DNA of 7,780 nucleotides from Planctomycetales bacterium (GCA_007122045.1 SKJM01000253.1:1-7780), one strand, 5' to 3'; counted from the stretch's first letter, positions 1 to 7,042 are shown. Notes: generated from the sequence alone by a model not told the origin. Numbers and translations are program-made.

Positions 1-933
1 TCGCCGCGGTTCTTCAGCCGGCTGGGGTGGACCGTGTGCGGCCGGCATAGTCGAAGCTGCGGCGATGCACGGCGGCTCCTCGGCGCGATGATCGACAAGG
101 GCCTCCGCCCCGGGGCACGGCACCCGAAGCTCCACATCCGGCCGTGGCTGCATTGGGAACTCAGCGGCTTGACGCGCCTGTACGAGGAAAGCGTCGGCGG
201 CATGGTGGGGCCCTTCGAGCGGAGCCGGGCGTGTTGGCGGTGGCTGGCGCGGCGCCACGCGTTCGATCAGCTTTACGTGGCCATCGACGGCCCCGACCTG
301 ATCGACATGGACGAACGAAACGTGCGGGTGGCCGGTTACGCCGCGACGAAGGGCAACCAGGTACTCGAACTGGTGGCCTTGCCGTCGAAGCGGCGCGTGG
401 CCACCATGCTGCTCGCCCGGGTGTGCTACGACGCCATCGAAGCCGACCGCCACGCCATCCTGCTGAACGCCCCGCCCCACGATCGGCTCCACAAATTGTT
501 CCGCCGGGCGGGCGGGCGCAGCCGGCGCGGCGTGGCCGAGGACGGCGAGGTGTTCATGGCGCGCGTTTTCCAGCCCCTGCTCTTGCTGCGGCGGATGAAG
601 CACCTGCTGGGGGAGCACGCCGCGGCGGCCGGCCTGCCGCATCCGGCGGAACTCGGCTTCCTGGTGGGCAGGAAGCAGTATCTGCTCACCTTCGCCGAGG
701 GCCGCCTGGCCGTCGCCGGCCGGAAATCCTCGCCGCACACCGTCGAACTGCACCCGGCCGATTTCGCCCGGATGCTCCTCGGCCAACTCAACTGGGAGCG
801 GGCACTGGGCGAAGGGCGCGCCCGGCCGCACACCGCCGAAGCCGAATGCCTCGCCCGAACCTTGTTCCCCCCCATCCCCTTCTGGAAACCGCCGCTGGAC
901 GACCTGAAACGCGAGGGCGAAAATCCATACTAG
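1..933 (+). CDS. GNAT-family N-acetyltransferase, Eis-like architecture, C-terminal part (5' end outside window)
   Basis: The frame is open from the first base and ends at TAG 931-933, giving 310 residues of a longer protein. The GTG at 34 is only an internal codon, because residues before it (FFSRLGW, then TVCGRHS) already look like the closing strand and helix of a first GNAT domain. A second GNAT-like module follows (about residues 40-175), with an RVATMLLARVCYDA segment resembling the acetyl-CoA-binding helix region. The last third (about 180-310) has an FxARVF segment, then strands such as YLLTFAEGRLAVA, like the sterol-carrier-type tail of Eis-type acetyltransferases, and ends in a proline-rich FPPIPFWKPPLDDL. 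Such enzymes move an acetyl group from acetyl-CoA to an amine; the substrate cannot be read from sequence. No membrane segment or signal is visible. The GNAT assignment is fairly secure; the Eis-like tail rests on pattern recognition only. A structured element begins 18 bases after the stop. Confidence 0.7.
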   Translation, partial: SPRFFSRLGWTVCGRHSRSCGDARRLLGAMIDKGLRPGARHPKLHIRPWLHWELSGLTRLYEESVGGMVGPFERSRACWRWLARRHAFDQLYVAIDGPDLIDMDERNVRVAGYAATKGNQVLELVALPSKRRVATMLLARVCYDAIEADRHAILLNAPPHDRLHKLFRRAGGRSRRGVAEDGEVFMARVFQPLLLLRRMKHLLGEHAAAAGLPHPAELGFLVGRKQYLLTFAEGRLAVAGRKSSPHTVELHPADFARMLLGQLNWERALGEGRARPHTAEAECLARTLFPPIPFWKPPLDDLKREGENPY

Positions 934-951
934 TCCGGATTATTGATGCAG

Positions 952-1059
952 GGTGGGACGAGGTCGCGGAAATCCTTGGCGGGGCTGCGCAAGCCACGCC
1001 TGGCTGGTTCGCACGTCGTGCGCTGGAACCACGCTCGGCCAAGCGACCGAAGTCCCACC
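952..1059. ncRNA. Candidate structured RNA or palindromic element (nested inverted repeats)
   Basis: Three helices nest in order with perfect pairing: 952-959 with 1052-1059 (GGTGGGAC/GTCCCACC, 8 bp), 962-967 with 1043-1048 (GGTCGC/GCGACC, 6 bp), and 976-980 with 1038-1042 (TTGGC/GCCAA, 5 bp). Inside them sit two hairpins: 992-996 with 1001-1005 (AGCCA/TGGCT, loop CGCC), and 1006-1010 with 1026-1030 (GGTTC/GAACC) continued by 1011-1014 with 1018-1021 (GCAC/GTGC). The result is a branched fold of about 108 bases. It lies after the acetyltransferase stop and ends before the -35 box of the regulator promoter, so it is not part of that promoter's transcript. The strand is undetermined because paired elements look alike on both. 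It could be a small RNA, a structured 3' end of the acetyltransferase message, or a REP-like or mobile-element palindrome. I do not recognise a known RNA family. Confidence 0.35.
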
Positions 1060-1074
1060 AGGGTCTTGGCTTGC

Positions 1075-1104
1075 TTGTCACCACCCTATATCGTCATGCA
1101 TAAT
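1075..1104 (+). promoter_or_regulatory. Sigma70-type promoter for the response regulator gene
   Basis: TTGTCA at 1075-1080 matches the -35 consensus at five of six positions. CATAAT at 1099-1104 matches the -10 consensus at five of six, with an 18-base spacer. Transcription would start near 1111, leaving a leader of about 125 bases before the ATG at 1236. This suggests the regulator is transcribed on its own rather than only by read-through from the acetyltransferase. Confidence 0.5.
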
Positions 1105-1130
1105 CCGGGCTGGAACGGCGCGTGCCTCCG

Positions 1131-1159
1131 GCCGGAAGGGATGGTTCCTTCGCCGGAAG
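1131..1159 (+). repeat. Direct repeat GCCGGAAG, two copies 21 bases apart, in the regulator leader
   Basis: GCCGGAAG occurs at 1131-1138 and again at 1152-1159, so the copies are 21 bases apart start to start, about two helical turns. The bases between include CCTT (1147-1150), which can pair with AAGG (1136-1139) to form a small hairpin. The site lies downstream of the predicted start of transcription. It could be a tandem protein-binding site, a weak leader hairpin, or chance in GC-rich DNA. Confidence 0.25.
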
Positions 1160-1222
1160 AAATCGTGCCTGTCGGCCGCCCCGCCCAGCGCGCACCGGGC
1201 GAGCCGCCGAAACCCAATCCTC

Positions 1223-1229
1223 GAGAGAG
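1223..1229 (+). promoter_or_regulatory. Ribosome binding site deciding the regulator start
   Basis: A purine-rich GAGAGAG lies six bases before the ATG at 1236. It supports that start over an upstream in-frame ATG at 1122, whose extra residues are arginine- and proline-rich and unlike any receiver domain. Confidence 0.55.
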
Positions 1230-1235
1230 AACGCG

Positions 1236-1886
1236 ATGGCAACCCGAGTGCTGATTGTCGACGATCACCCCGTGATCCGGGAGGGCCTTGCCCGGCGGAT
1301 CGGCAGCGAGCCGGACCTGGAAGTTTGCGGCGAGGCGGCCGACGTGGCCGAGGCGCTCCAGCAGTTCGCGGAAACTCAGCCCGACGTGATGATCGTCGAC
1401 ATCCAACTCAAAGGCGGCGACGGCCTGGACCTCGTGAAGCGGATCAAGGCCCGGAACGACGCCATTGCCGTCCTGGTGTGCTCCGCCTACCCGGACCGAG
1501 TCTATGCCGAACGCGTGCTCCAAGCCGGAGCGCTCGGATACGTGAACAAGATGCACTCGTCGGCGCACATCATCGACGCGATACGCCGGGTGCGCGACGG
1601 CAAGGTCTACCTGTGCGAGGAAGCGGCTGAGCACATCCTTCGGCGGGCGGTCGGCCGGAGCGGCCGTACCCCGGGCTCCTCCATCGACTCGCTCTCCGAC
1701 CGTGAGCTGGAAGTGTTCCGCCACGTCGGCAACGGGCTGACCACCTCCGAGATGGCCCGGCAAATGCACATCAGCGCGCACACCGTCGAGACGCACAAGC
1801 AACGGATCAAGGAGAAGCTCCACCTGGCCACGGCCAACGAGTTGACCCAGGCGGCGATCCGGTGGGTGCTCGACGCACAACGATAG
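1236..1886 (+). CDS. NarL/FixJ-family response regulator (receiver plus LuxR-type HTH)
   Basis: This 216-residue protein has the normal length and layout of the family: a cytoplasmic DNA-binding transcription regulator switched by phosphorylation. The receiver domain (about residues 4-118) has the acidic pair D9/D10, the phospho-acceptor D55 in the segment VMIVDIQLKGGDG, the switch residue S83, and K105 after GYVN, so it looks fully functional. A short linker leads to the LuxR-type helix-turn-helix (about 151-210), with the typical LSDRELEVF opening, then SEMARQMHIS and the recognition helix HTVETHKQRIKEKL. The start at 1236 is chosen from the ribosome binding site and from where homology to receivers begins. 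It has its own promoter at 1075-1104. It faces the hybrid kinase gene tail to tail, with 19 bases between the stop codons, and is the obvious candidate output of that kinase system, although the pairing is inferred from position. Target genes cannot be told from the sequence. Confidence 0.93.
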   Translation: MATRVLIVDDHPVIREGLARRIGSEPDLEVCGEAADVAEALQQFAETQPDVMIVDIQLKGGDGLDLVKRIKARNDAIAVLVCSAYPDRVYAERVLQAGALGYVNKMHSSAHIIDAIRRVRDGKVYLCEEAAEHILRRAVGRSGRTPGSSIDSLSDRELEVFRHVGNGLTTSEMARQMHISAHTVETHKQRIKEKLHLATANELTQAAIRWVLDAQR

Positions 1887-1909
1887 CCCCACGCCGCCAT
1901 CCGGGCTAT
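1883..1909. terminator. Possible bidirectional terminator hairpin spanning both convergent stop codons
   Basis: ATAGCCC (1883-1889) and GGGCTAT (1903-1909) form a perfect 7-bp inverted repeat around a 13-base loop. The left arm contains the TAG of the response regulator and the right arm contains the TAG of the hybrid kinase on the other strand, so it could serve both genes. There is no clear T-run on either side, so efficient intrinsic termination is doubtful. Confidence 0.35.
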
Positions 1910-4900
1910 ATGAAGCTGGGATCCTGCTCCGCCAGGAGAGCCTTCAATGCCGTACACGCTTGCTCCAGGGCATCGACGGCTTGGGCGGCGCCGCCGGGCG
2001 CCGTGGCCAGTTGCTCCACGCGCTGGGCGGCGTCGATGGCCGGCTGAGCGGCGAGGTAAATCACGGTTCCCTTGATCCGGTGCCCGAGCCGGCCGACTTC
2101 CTCCAGGTCGCCCGCCGCCAGGGCCGCGCGCATCGGGGGGAACAACTCCTCGGTGTCTCGGAAGAACGATTCGATCATCTTCCGTACCATGTCGCGGTTG
2201 TCGAAGCACCGCGCCAGGGCTTCTTCCCGGTCGAAGATCGCCGTGGTGGGCGAGGCCGTCGCCGCCGGTTCGGGCGCCACGGGGGCCGCCGGCGCCGGGG
2301 CGCGGGCCAGGCCCTCGACCAGGGCGATCATCTCCCGGGCGTTGACCGGCTTGGCCAGGTAGCCGTCCATGCCCGACGCCAGGCACCGGTCGCGGTCGCT
2401 CATCATCGCGTGGGCGGTCATGGCGAGGATCGGCACGCGGTCGCCGCCGCCCTCGCCCCGGCGGATGGCGGCCGTGGCCTCCAGGCCGTCCATGCCGGGC
2501 ATCTGGACGTCCATCAGGATCACGTCGTAGCGGTTCTTCCCGGCCAGGTCCACTGCCGCCCGGCCGTCCTCGGCAATCTCGACCGCGTGCCCTCGATCCT
2601 GCAGGATGTAGGTAGCCAACTTCTGGTTTGCGGGATTATCTTCCACCAGGAGGATCCGCAGGGCGGCGGGGGCCGCCTCGGCGACCGCCGTGGGCATGCC
2701 GGCGCCGACGGGCAGTTGCCCGGCCAGGGGGAGGGCGACGTGGAAGGAGAACGTGCTGCCCCGTCCCACCTCGCTTTCGACCCCAATGCGCCCGCCCATC
2801 AGCTCCACCAGGCTCTTGCAGATGGACAGGCCGAGCCCCGTTCCGCCGAAGCGCCGCGCCATGGAAGGGTCGGCCTGGGCGAACGGCTGGAACAGACTCT
2901 CCAGCCGGTCCGGCGGGATGCCCATGCCCGTGTCGCGCACGGCGAACTCCATTCGGGCTTGGTCGTCTCGCGATTCGCCGCGGACGCTGATTTCCACTTC
3001 GCCGCGCTCGGTGAACTTGATGGCGTTCCCCGCCAGATTCAAGAGCACCTGCTGCAATCGCATTCGGTCGCTGAGGACGGCATCGGGGATTTCGTCGGGA
3101 ACGCGGCAGTAGAGGCTCAGCCCCTTCTCGCTGGCCCGAACCGAGAGCACCCGCGTCACGTGGTCCAGCATCTCGCGCACGCTGAACGGGGCCGATTCCA
3201 GTTCCAACCTGCCCGATTCGATCCGGGCGGTATCCAGCAGGTCGTTCAACAGCGTCAGCAGCAGGTCGGCCGATCCCCTGGCCGTTTCCAGGCAGTCGCG
3301 GACCACCGGATCGACGGCCTTCGGCAGCGCCACGTCGATCATGCCCAGGATGGCGTTCATGGGGGTGCGCAGCTCGTGGCTCATGTTGGCCAACAGCCGG
3401 CTCTTGGCCGCATTGGCGGCCTCGGCCGACGCCTTGGCGGTGGCCAGCGCCGCTTCGGCCCGCTGCCGGTCGATGGCCTGCACGATCGCGCCGGCCAGGG
3501 ACTCCAACGCCTGCATGTGTTCCTGCCGATAGCCGCCCGGGCGATTGCCCACGGCAATCATGCCGATGGTCTGCCCGTCGCGCAGCAGCGGCACGCCCAG
3601 GAAGGCCTCCAGCGGCGGATGTCCGGCGGGCAGGCCGATGCGGTCGGGATGCGCGCCGGGCTCGTTGGTGAAGAGGCCCTTGCCGTCCTGGAGCACCCGC
3701 CCATAGATGCCGTGGACCGGGAAACTTCCCGGCGTGCGGCGCTTCCCCGCCCCGTCGGACATGGCGCAGGCCTCCCAGCCGAGGTCGCTGACGGCCAGCG
3801 CGTGGAACAGGCCGTCCGGGCCGATCTCGCCGAGGAAGCCCATGCGGCTGCCGGTTACCTCTTCGGCCATGGCCAGGCATGTGCGTCCCAACTCGTCCTC
3901 GGTCGAGGCGGCCAGGGCCGCCTCGAGAATGCGGTTGATGCCCTGCAAGACGGCGTTGTGGCGGCGGACGGCCGCCTCGGCCTCGGTCACGTCCAGGATC
4001 GCCACGGCACTGCCGAGCACGCGGCCGTCGGCATGGCGGATCGGGGCGGCGTTGTTGTGGACGAAGGCGCGGGTGCCGTCGAACCGCTCGATCTGCAGGT
4101 GCTGGCCGGTGACCGTCTCGCCGTGCCGCGCCGCGCGCAGGGCGGCCCACTGGTCGGCAGCCACCGGTTGGCCGGTCTCGGCGCACCAGCCCTCGCGGCG
4201 CGGGTAATCGGCAATCCGGTCGATGTCTGGCGCGGCGCCGCCCCAAATTCGCTCAAACGCCGGATTGGTGAGGCTCAGGCCACCCTGCGCGTCGCAAATG
4301 GCCACCCCGACCGGCAGCGCCTGCATCAGCGCCTCCAGTTGCCCGGATCGCTCCTGGACCAGTTCTTCCAGATGCTGACGGTACTGCTCCAGTTCCCCTT
4401 CGGCCTGCCGGCGGTCGGTGATGTCCAGCCCCACCTCCATGATGAGCGTCGAGCCGTCGGCGTCGGTGAACGGGAAGTCGTAGATTTCATACGTGCGCCC
4501 GTCGGGGCCGCCCCATTCCCAGCGATGGGGCCCGCCGGTCTCCAGGACCTTGTAGGTTTCACAGTTCTCGCACGGCTCGGTGCGGTCGAACAGGTACTCG
4601 AAGCAGCGCCGCCCACACGACGTGCCGAAACGCTCGCGGAAGAACCGATTCTCGAAGGGCACGCGATAATCGCGCGAAAGCAGCACTAGGTAGGCCGGCA
4701 GATTGTCCAGCACGTCCTGAAACCGCTGCCGCTCGGCTTGGAGCGAACCCATGGTGCGGCGCAGGGCCGCGGTGCGCTGCTCGACCTGCTCTTCCAACTC
4801 GTCCTTCGCCGCCCGCAGGGCCTCCCGGGCCTGGCGATTCTCGGTCACGTCGTGGAACACGAGCACCACGCCCAGCACGTGGCCGGCATCGTCTTGGATC

Positions 4901-5595
4901 GGCGCCGCGCTATCTTCGATGGGCACTTCGCGCCCGTCGCGGGACACGAGCGCCGTGTCGTTGGCCAGCCCCACGACGCACCCTTCGCGGAGCACCCGGG
5001 CGACGATGTCGTCGGCCGGCCGGCGGGTCTTTTCATTGATGATGCGGAATACTTCCCCGATGGGCCGCCCCGTCGCCTCCTCCGGCGACCAGCCGGTCAG
5101 TTCCGCGGCAACGGGGTTGAGGAAGGTGATCCGCCCGCCGGCGTCGGTGGCCAGCACCGCGTCGCCAATACTGGTGAGGGTGACCCGCAGCCACTCGCGC
5201 TGGCGGCGCAGCTCCTGCTCGGCCTGGTGCTTGTACAGGGCCATCTCGATGTGGGTGGCCAACTCGCGCTCGTCGAACGGCTTGAGGATGTAGCCGAACG
5301 GCTCGGTGAGTTTGGCGCGGGCCAGCGTGGCGGCGTCGGAGTGCGCCGTCAGGTAGATCACCGGCACGTTGTTTTGCCGGCGGATGGCGGCCGCCGCCTC
5401 GACGCCGTCCATCGGGCCTTTCAGCCGAATGTCCATGAGCACCACCTGGGGGCGCAGGCGGCGGGCCATGGCGACGGCTTCTTCCCCCTTGCCGGCCGTC
5501 CCCACGACCTCGTGGCCGAGCTGTCGCAGCTTGGCGGCCAGGTCGGCGGCGACAATCGCCTCGTCCTCGACAATCAGGATGGCGGCCTTGTTCAT
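1906..5595 (-). CDS. Large cytosolic hybrid histidine kinase (REC-PAS-PAS-PAS-GAF-HisKA-HATPase-REC-HPt)
   Basis: This 1229-residue signalling protein has no membrane segments. In order: receiver 1 (about 5-117; E10/D11, phospho-acceptor D55, T83, K105); PAS 1 (about 137-252); coiled coil (about 253-295); PAS 2 (about 292-398) with cysteines C327, C331, C342 and C345; PAS 3 (about 416-540); GAF (about 550-710); HisKA (about 731-798) with H740 in MSHELRTPMN; HATPase (about 840-956) with N-box N857, DTGMGIP at 888-894 and GGTGLGLS at 917-924; receiver 2 (about 979-1095; E985/D986, D1029, T1060, K1082); an Ala/Pro linker (about 1099-1118); and an HPt domain (about 1125-1225) with H1172 in GHRIKG. 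All key residues for autophosphorylation and internal relay are present. The ATG at 5595 is chosen because it follows a good ribosome binding site and begins the receiver; the frame stays open upstream only as a shadow of the neighbouring kinase. It is the second gene of the operon with the membrane kinase. Receiver 1 is probably the acceptor from that kinase, which is inferred. Confidence 0.93.
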   Translation of the reverse strand: MNKAAILIVEDEAIVAADLAAKLRQLGHEVVGTAGKGEEAVAMARRLRPQVVLMDIRLKGPMDGVEAAAAIRRQNNVPVIYLTAHSDAATLARAKLTEPFGYILKPFDERELATHIEMALYKHQAEQELRRQREWLRVTLTSIGDAVLATDAGGRITFLNPVAAELTGWSPEEATGRPIGEVFRIINEKTRRPADDIVARVLREGCVVGLANDTALVSRDGREVPIEDSAAPIQDDAGHVLGVVLVFHDVTENRQAREALRAAKDELEEQVEQRTAALRRTMGSLQAERQRFQDVLDNLPAYLVLLSRDYRVPFENRFFRERFGTSCGRRCFEYLFDRTEPCENCETYKVLETGGPHRWEWGGPDGRTYEIYDFPFTDADGSTLIMEVGLDITDRRQAEGELEQYRQHLEELVQERSGQLEALMQALPVGVAICDAQGGLSLTNPAFERIWGGAAPDIDRIADYPRREGWCAETGQPVAADQWAALRAARHGETVTGQHLQIERFDGTRAFVHNNAAPIRHADGRVLGSAVAILDVTEAEAAVRRHNAVLQGINRILEAALAASTEDELGRTCLAMAEEVTGSRMGFLGEIGPDGLFHALAVSDLGWEACAMSDGAGKRRTPGSFPVHGIYGRVLQDGKGLFTNEPGAHPDRIGLPAGHPPLEAFLGVPLLRDGQTIGMIAVGNRPGGYRQEHMQALESLAGAIVQAIDRQRAEAALATAKASAEAANAAKSRLLANMSHELRTPMNAILGMIDVALPKAVDPVVRDCLETARGSADLLLTLLNDLLDTARIESGRLELESAPFSVREMLDHVTRVLSVRASEKGLSLYCRVPDEIPDAVLSDRMRLQQVLLNLAGNAIKFTERGEVEISVRGESRDDQARMEFAVRDTGMGIPPDRLESLFQPFAQADPSMARRFGGTGLGLSICKSLVELMGGRIGVESEVGRGSTFSFHVALPLAGQLPVGAGMPTAVAEAAPAALRILLVEDNPANQKLATYILQDRGHAVEIAEDGRAAVDLAGKNRYDVILMDVQMPGMDGLEATAAIRRGEGGGDRVPILAMTAHAMMSDRDRCLASGMDGYLAKPVNAREMIALVEGLARAPAPAAPVAPEPAATASPTTAIFDREEALARCFDNRDMVRKMIESFFRDTEELFPPMRAALAAGDLEEVGRLGHRIKGTVIYLAAQPAIDAAQRVEQLATAPGGAAQAVDALEQACTALKALLAEQDPSFI

Positions 5596-5602
5596 CGTAT
5601 CG

Positions 5603-5607
5603 TCCTC
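5603..5607 (-). promoter_or_regulatory. Ribosome binding site of the hybrid kinase, overlapping the upstream stop codon
   Basis: Read on the minus strand, TGA (the stop of the membrane kinase gene) runs straight into GAGGA, with seven bases to the ATG at 5595. The overlap of stop codon and Shine-Dalgarno sequence suggests translational coupling and supports a shared transcript. Confidence 0.65.
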
Positions 5608-7030
5608 ATGCGTTGTCCGGCGTGTCGGTGTCGTCGAACGTGACCTGAAACGCGGTGCCTGCGCCCGTGCGCACTTCCACTGCGGCGTCGAGTTGGCCCG
5701 AGAGCATGTCGACCAGGTGCAGCCCGAGCGACCGGGCTTGGCCCCGGTCGGGCCCGGGAGGCATGCCCACGCCGTTGTCGCGCACTTCCAAATGCACGCG
5801 GCCGTCCGCATTGCGCCGCAGCGCCACGGCCACCTCGCCTTCGGCGCCGTCGCGGAAAGCATGCTTCAGGGCGTTGCTGACCAACTCGTTCAGCACCAGG
5901 CCGCACGGCACTGCCGCCTCGACGTCGAGCCACACCGGCTCCAGTTCCAGCGCCAGGCGCACCCCCGGCACGGCGGCCCCGTGGGCGCGCCACAGATGCT
6001 GGAGCAAACTCTTGGCATATTCCGCGAAATCGATGCGCGCCAACTCGGCCGACTGGTACAGCTTCTCGTGCACCAGGGCCATCGAGCGGACCCGGTCGGT
6101 CACGTTCCGCAGCACCTGGCGCAGCGAATCGTCGGGCAGGGCGTCGGCCTGCAGACTCACCAGGCTGGAAATGACCTGCATGTTGTTCTTCACGCGATGG
6201 TGGATTTCCTTCAGCAGGATTTCCTTCTCGCGCAGCGAGGCGCGCGCGCCCTCTTCGCTACGTTGCAGGGCGATGCGAATCTTTTCGCCCGAGGCGATCT
6301 GCCCCGCCAGGCTGCGGCGGGAAACCACGATGCCGACCACGCCGGCCAGCCAGACCCCCAGGTGGACGAGCGAGCCGTGAAGCATCACCGGACGCTGGAT
6401 CGCCCGAAGCGGCGCCGTGGGCACCGACACGCTGATGCCGCCCCGGACGTCGCCTTCCCGATAGCCTTGCGCCGCGTGGCAGTGGAGGCAGGTCGCCTCG
6501 GTGACGAACGGGCGCATGAAGCGGACGTACTCGACCCCGTCGATCTGCTCGACGGAGCTGACCTCACACTGCCCCGTCTCGAAGGCCCGCAGCGCGGCCT
6601 CCTCCCACGGGTCGGGACGATTCTCCGGCCGGATGGGCTTCAGACTGGTAATGTGGCTTCGGCTGCCTCCCGGTTTACGGCCCATTTCGTTCACCATGCG
6701 GGTCATGTAGGCCGGGTTGACCAGCGTCAGCGCCACGCCCGAGGTCGTGGTAACGTCCCGGTTGGGGACGTGGAGGTAGGGATTCGGGGGCACCAGGGCC
6801 GACTGGGGTACATAGACCCCGCCGTGCTGAGAGGCCCATCGCCGATAGAGAATATCGTTCTCGAAGTTGATTTCGGCCGCGTTCCGCGCCAAGCTGCGAA
6901 TCTTCTGGTCCTGCTCACGGAGGTTCCATGCCAAGGATACCGCCATGCCGCCGGTCCACGCCACCAGCAATAGCCACGAGATTTGCCTCAGCCGCCTGGC
7001 CGGGCTTGGAATCGCTCCGTCTCTTGCCAT
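5606..7030 (-). CDS. Membrane sensor histidine kinase with periplasmic haem-c (Tll0287-like/DUF3365) domain and HisKA_2 core
   Basis: The protein has 474 residues. An arginine-rich N-terminus precedes transmembrane helix 1 (about 17-36). The periplasmic domain (about 37-215) has an NPAYMTRMVNEM segment, a SLKPIRPENRPD segment and CLHCH at 181-185, the pattern of the Tll0287-like/DUF3365 family, where CxxCH binds haem c covalently. Helix 2 (about 220-237) is followed by SRR, fitting an inside C-terminus. A linker helix leads to a HisKA_2 dimerisation domain with EIHHRVKNN (275-283; the phosphorylated histidine is H277 or H278), then an ATPase domain with NELVSNALKHAF (381-392), DNGVGM (418-423) and a glycine-containing SLGLHLV (434-440). 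It should autophosphorylate and pass phosphate to a receiver, probably receiver 1 of the next gene, 10 bases downstream. The ATG at 7030 is preceded by GGAGG with good spacing. The ligand or redox signal cannot be read from sequence. It has no PAS domain or receiver of its own. Confidence 0.9.
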   Translation of the reverse strand: MARDGAIPSPARRLRQISWLLLVAWTGGMAVSLAWNLREQDQKIRSLARNAAEINFENDILYRRWASQHGGVYVPQSALVPPNPYLHVPNRDVTTTSGVALTLVNPAYMTRMVNEMGRKPGGSRSHITSLKPIRPENRPDPWEEAALRAFETGQCEVSSVEQIDGVEYVRFMRPFVTEATCLHCHAAQGYREGDVRGGISVSVPTAPLRAIQRPVMLHGSLVHLGVWLAGVVGIVVSRRSLAGQIASGEKIRIALQRSEEGARASLREKEILLKEIHHRVKNNMQVISSLVSLQADALPDDSLRQVLRNVTDRVRSMALVHEKLYQSAELARIDFAEYAKSLLQHLWRAHGAAVPGVRLALELEPVWLDVEAAVPCGLVLNELVSNALKHAFRDGAEGEVAVALRRNADGRVHLEVRDNGVGMPPGPDRGQARSLGLHLVDMLSGQLDAAVEVRTGAGTAFQVTFDDTDTPDNA

Positions 7031-7034
7031 GTCG

Positions 7035-7042
7035 CCCCCTCC
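7035..7042 (-). promoter_or_regulatory. Ribosome binding site of the membrane sensor kinase
   Basis: On the minus strand GGAGGGGG ends four bases before the ATG at 7030, with the GGAGG core seven bases from it. This strong Shine-Dalgarno sequence supports the chosen start, whose first residues lead directly into a membrane helix. Confidence 0.6.

Noticed and set aside
952..1059. Integron attC site
   Set aside because: The outer arms (GGTGGGAC/GTCCCACC) do not match the RYYYAAC/GTTRRRY core sites, and no integrase or cassette array is visible.
1031..1060. tRNA-like stretch on the minus strand (TTGGCCGAGCGTGG)
   Set aside because: It resembles a D-arm only. No acceptor stem, anticodon arm or T-loop is found at proper distances; the paired bases belong to the larger nested repeat.
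1122..1235. Upstream start for the response regulator
   Set aside because: It would add 38 Arg/Pro-rich residues before a receiver that normally starts at the chosen ATG, and the purine-rich binding site favours 1236.
943..1254. A 103-codon plus-strand frame in the gap before the regulator
   Set aside because: It has no convincing ribosome binding site, low-complexity composition, runs into the regulator start in another frame, and crosses the promoter and the paired element.
1960..4689. A 909-codon open frame on the plus strand, opposite the hybrid kinase
   Set aside because: It is antisense to a protein with clear domains throughout. Its translation is rich in Gly, Arg, His and Gln with no recognisable domain, as expected of a shadow frame in GC-rich DNA.
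5596..5862. N-terminal extension of the hybrid kinase by 89 residues
   Set aside because: The extension lies wholly inside the sensor kinase coding sequence in a different frame and shows no domain character.
5369..6973. A 534-codon open frame on the plus strand, opposite the sensor kinase
   Set aside because: It overlaps two real genes in antisense and shows no domain. Real motifs (haem, H-box, N-box) lie on the other strand.
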